Assembly (NCBI GenBank): GCA_031277995.1
Contig: JAITLH010000430.1
Coordinates: 1 to 13,814 of the forward strand
Direction: 5' to 3'
DNA: 13,814 nucleotides
Source: Deltaproteobacteria bacterium
GTDB taxonomy: Bacteria; Desulfobacterota; Desulfarculia; Adiutricales; Adiutricaceae
In this document: one piece after another, positions 13,273 to 13,814 of the stretch
How the letters are laid out: every line of letters begins with the position of its first letter
Position numbering within the stretch: position 1 is the stretch's first letter
The notes under the pieces: generated by a model
What the model saw: only the letters and a program-made list of their open reading frames with translations
Databases searched by the model: none
Told to the model about the DNA's origin: nothing
Made by a program: the position numbers and the translations under genes

Positions 13273-13729
13273 CCAAACCCGTTTTTTGGGGCCCAACCCC
13301 AAAACCCGCGGTCCCCGGGAAACGTTTTCCCCAAAATCTCCTTTCATGGAACGCCTTTTGGGGAAGGCCTTTTAGGTAACGCTTTTTAGGGATCGCTTAC
13401 GTTTAGCCAAAGGGGCGGCCAAAAACCGTCCCGGCGTGTCCGTTAACCCAAGCCCTGACGGGCTTTGGTCCTAGACGACCAATTTCTCATTTGTGTGTTT
13501 TTTTGTCGGTAGGGTTCCCCTTCGAATTTAAGCAAACCAAAGGGAACCATCGAGACGATCGGAAAATACCGCCCCGATCGTGCAGGTGAGAGTCGGAAAG
13601 AAAAAAATACAGGCAAGGATCTTCGCTTAGGCCAACGTTTTTGGGCCGCGGTAGCCCACCTCCTGGCGGCGAAGGAACCCACAGCCCGCGTCGAAACGAG
13701 TCGACGGGGCCAGGGGAAAAGGGAAAAAA
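13273..13729 (+). promoter_or_regulatory. Hairpin-rich rpsO-pnp spacer (pnp leader)
   Basis: This 457-base gap holds no credible gene; minus-strand open frames here have no family features. Stems seen: TTTTGGGG/CCCCAAAA (13284-13291 with 13297-13304); TTTTCCCCAAAA/TTTTGGGGAAGG (13325-13336 with 13356-13367, two G-U pairs), followed by CCTTTT and so possibly a terminator; AAGCCC/GGGCTT (13450-13465); TTGGTC/GACCAA (13465-13482); GGTTCCC-C-TT/AAGGGAACC (13513-13522 with 13540-13548); ACGATCGG/CCGATCGT (13555-13562 with 13574-13581); and GCCC-G-CGTCGA/TCGACGGGGC (13684-13694 with 13701-13710) right before the pnp ribosome site. In E. coli the pnp leader is cut by RNase III and autoregulated by PNPase; a similar role here is inferred from position and structure. 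Confidence 0.55.
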
Positions 13730-13814
13730 ATGAAAATTGAAACTCAGTTCGGCGAGGCCAAGATCTCCATCGAGTCGGGCAAGATCGCCAAGCAAGCCAG
13801 CGGTTCCGTATTGG
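13730..13814 (+). CDS. pnp: Polyribonucleotide nucleotidyltransferase (PNPase), 5' end only
   Basis: Only 28 codons are inside the window. They read MKIETQFGEAKISIESGKIAKQ and so on to the edge, matching the PNPase start, where a short beta strand is followed by the E/S-TGKLA-x-QA-x-G-x-V motif. The ATG at 13730 has AAAAGGGA just upstream. PNPase is a phosphorolytic 3'-5' exoribonuclease and degradosome component, and its place after rpsO is the usual one. The domains that would prove the call lie beyond the window. Confidence 0.88.
   Translation, partial: MKIETQFGEAKISIESGKIAKQASGSVL

Noticed and set aside
13443..13795. Minus-strand small proteins in the rpsO-pnp spacer
   Set aside because: Two overlapping frames without family features, one entering the pnp coding start; the region reads better as a structured leader.
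1..13814. CRISPR, defence system, prophage, insertion sequence or integrase
   Set aside because: No spaced direct repeats, transposase, integrase, nuclease-defence or toxin-antitoxin proteins were found; the repeats present are coding tandem repeats.

Overview
The window is a bacterial chromosomal segment, GC-rich and rich in Ala, Gly and Pro codons, with every recognisable gene on the + strand. The order rimP-nusA-ylxR-infB-ylxP-rbfA-nrnA-truB-rpsO-pnp is the classic transcription/translation-factor cluster. The version with both ylxP (DUF503) and a DHH/DHHA1 nrnA gene between infB and truB is typical of Deltaproteobacteria/Desulfobacterota, which is my best guess for the host; this is inferred from synteny, not from a database search.

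Layout. Positions 1-2014 form a Sel1-repeat area: the 3' end of one Sel1 gene whose C-terminus is a 60-bp tandem repeat, a frameshifted Sel1 remnant behind it, and an intact 285-aa Sel1 protein closed by a very strong terminator. Positions 2015-3309 are mostly non-coding around a small stand-alone feoA. They hold several hairpins, three terminator-like elements, a G-quadruplex motif, and a strong promoter that leads about 200 nt later to an intrinsic terminator just before rimP. Positions 3346-12987 are the rimP to truB cluster: nusA-ylxR and nrnA-truB are tightly coupled, but there is a 205-nt structured gap before nusA and a clear terminator between rbfA and nrnA. Positions 12988-13814 hold rpsO with a strong Shine-Dalgarno, a 457-nt hairpin-rich spacer, and the first 28 codons of pnp.

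How it works together. NusA tunes elongation, pausing and termination; RimP and RbfA mature the 30S subunit; IF2 loads initiator tRNA; TruB makes the tRNA T-loop pseudouridine; S15 is a 30S protein; NrnA and PNPase degrade oligoribonucleotides and RNA; YlxR and YlxP are small conserved companions. Many of these proteins carry lineage-specific low-complexity insertions or tails (IF2 linker, YlxR and RimP insertions, RbfA, NusA and TruB C-terminal regions).

I found no CRISPR array, defence island, phage, insertion sequence, tRNA or rRNA. The novelty is in the non-coding parts: a promoter/leader/terminator module ahead of rimP, a long palindromic structure ahead of feoA, an anti-Shine-Dalgarno-like loop ahead of nusA, and mutually exclusive stems between rpsO and pnp.
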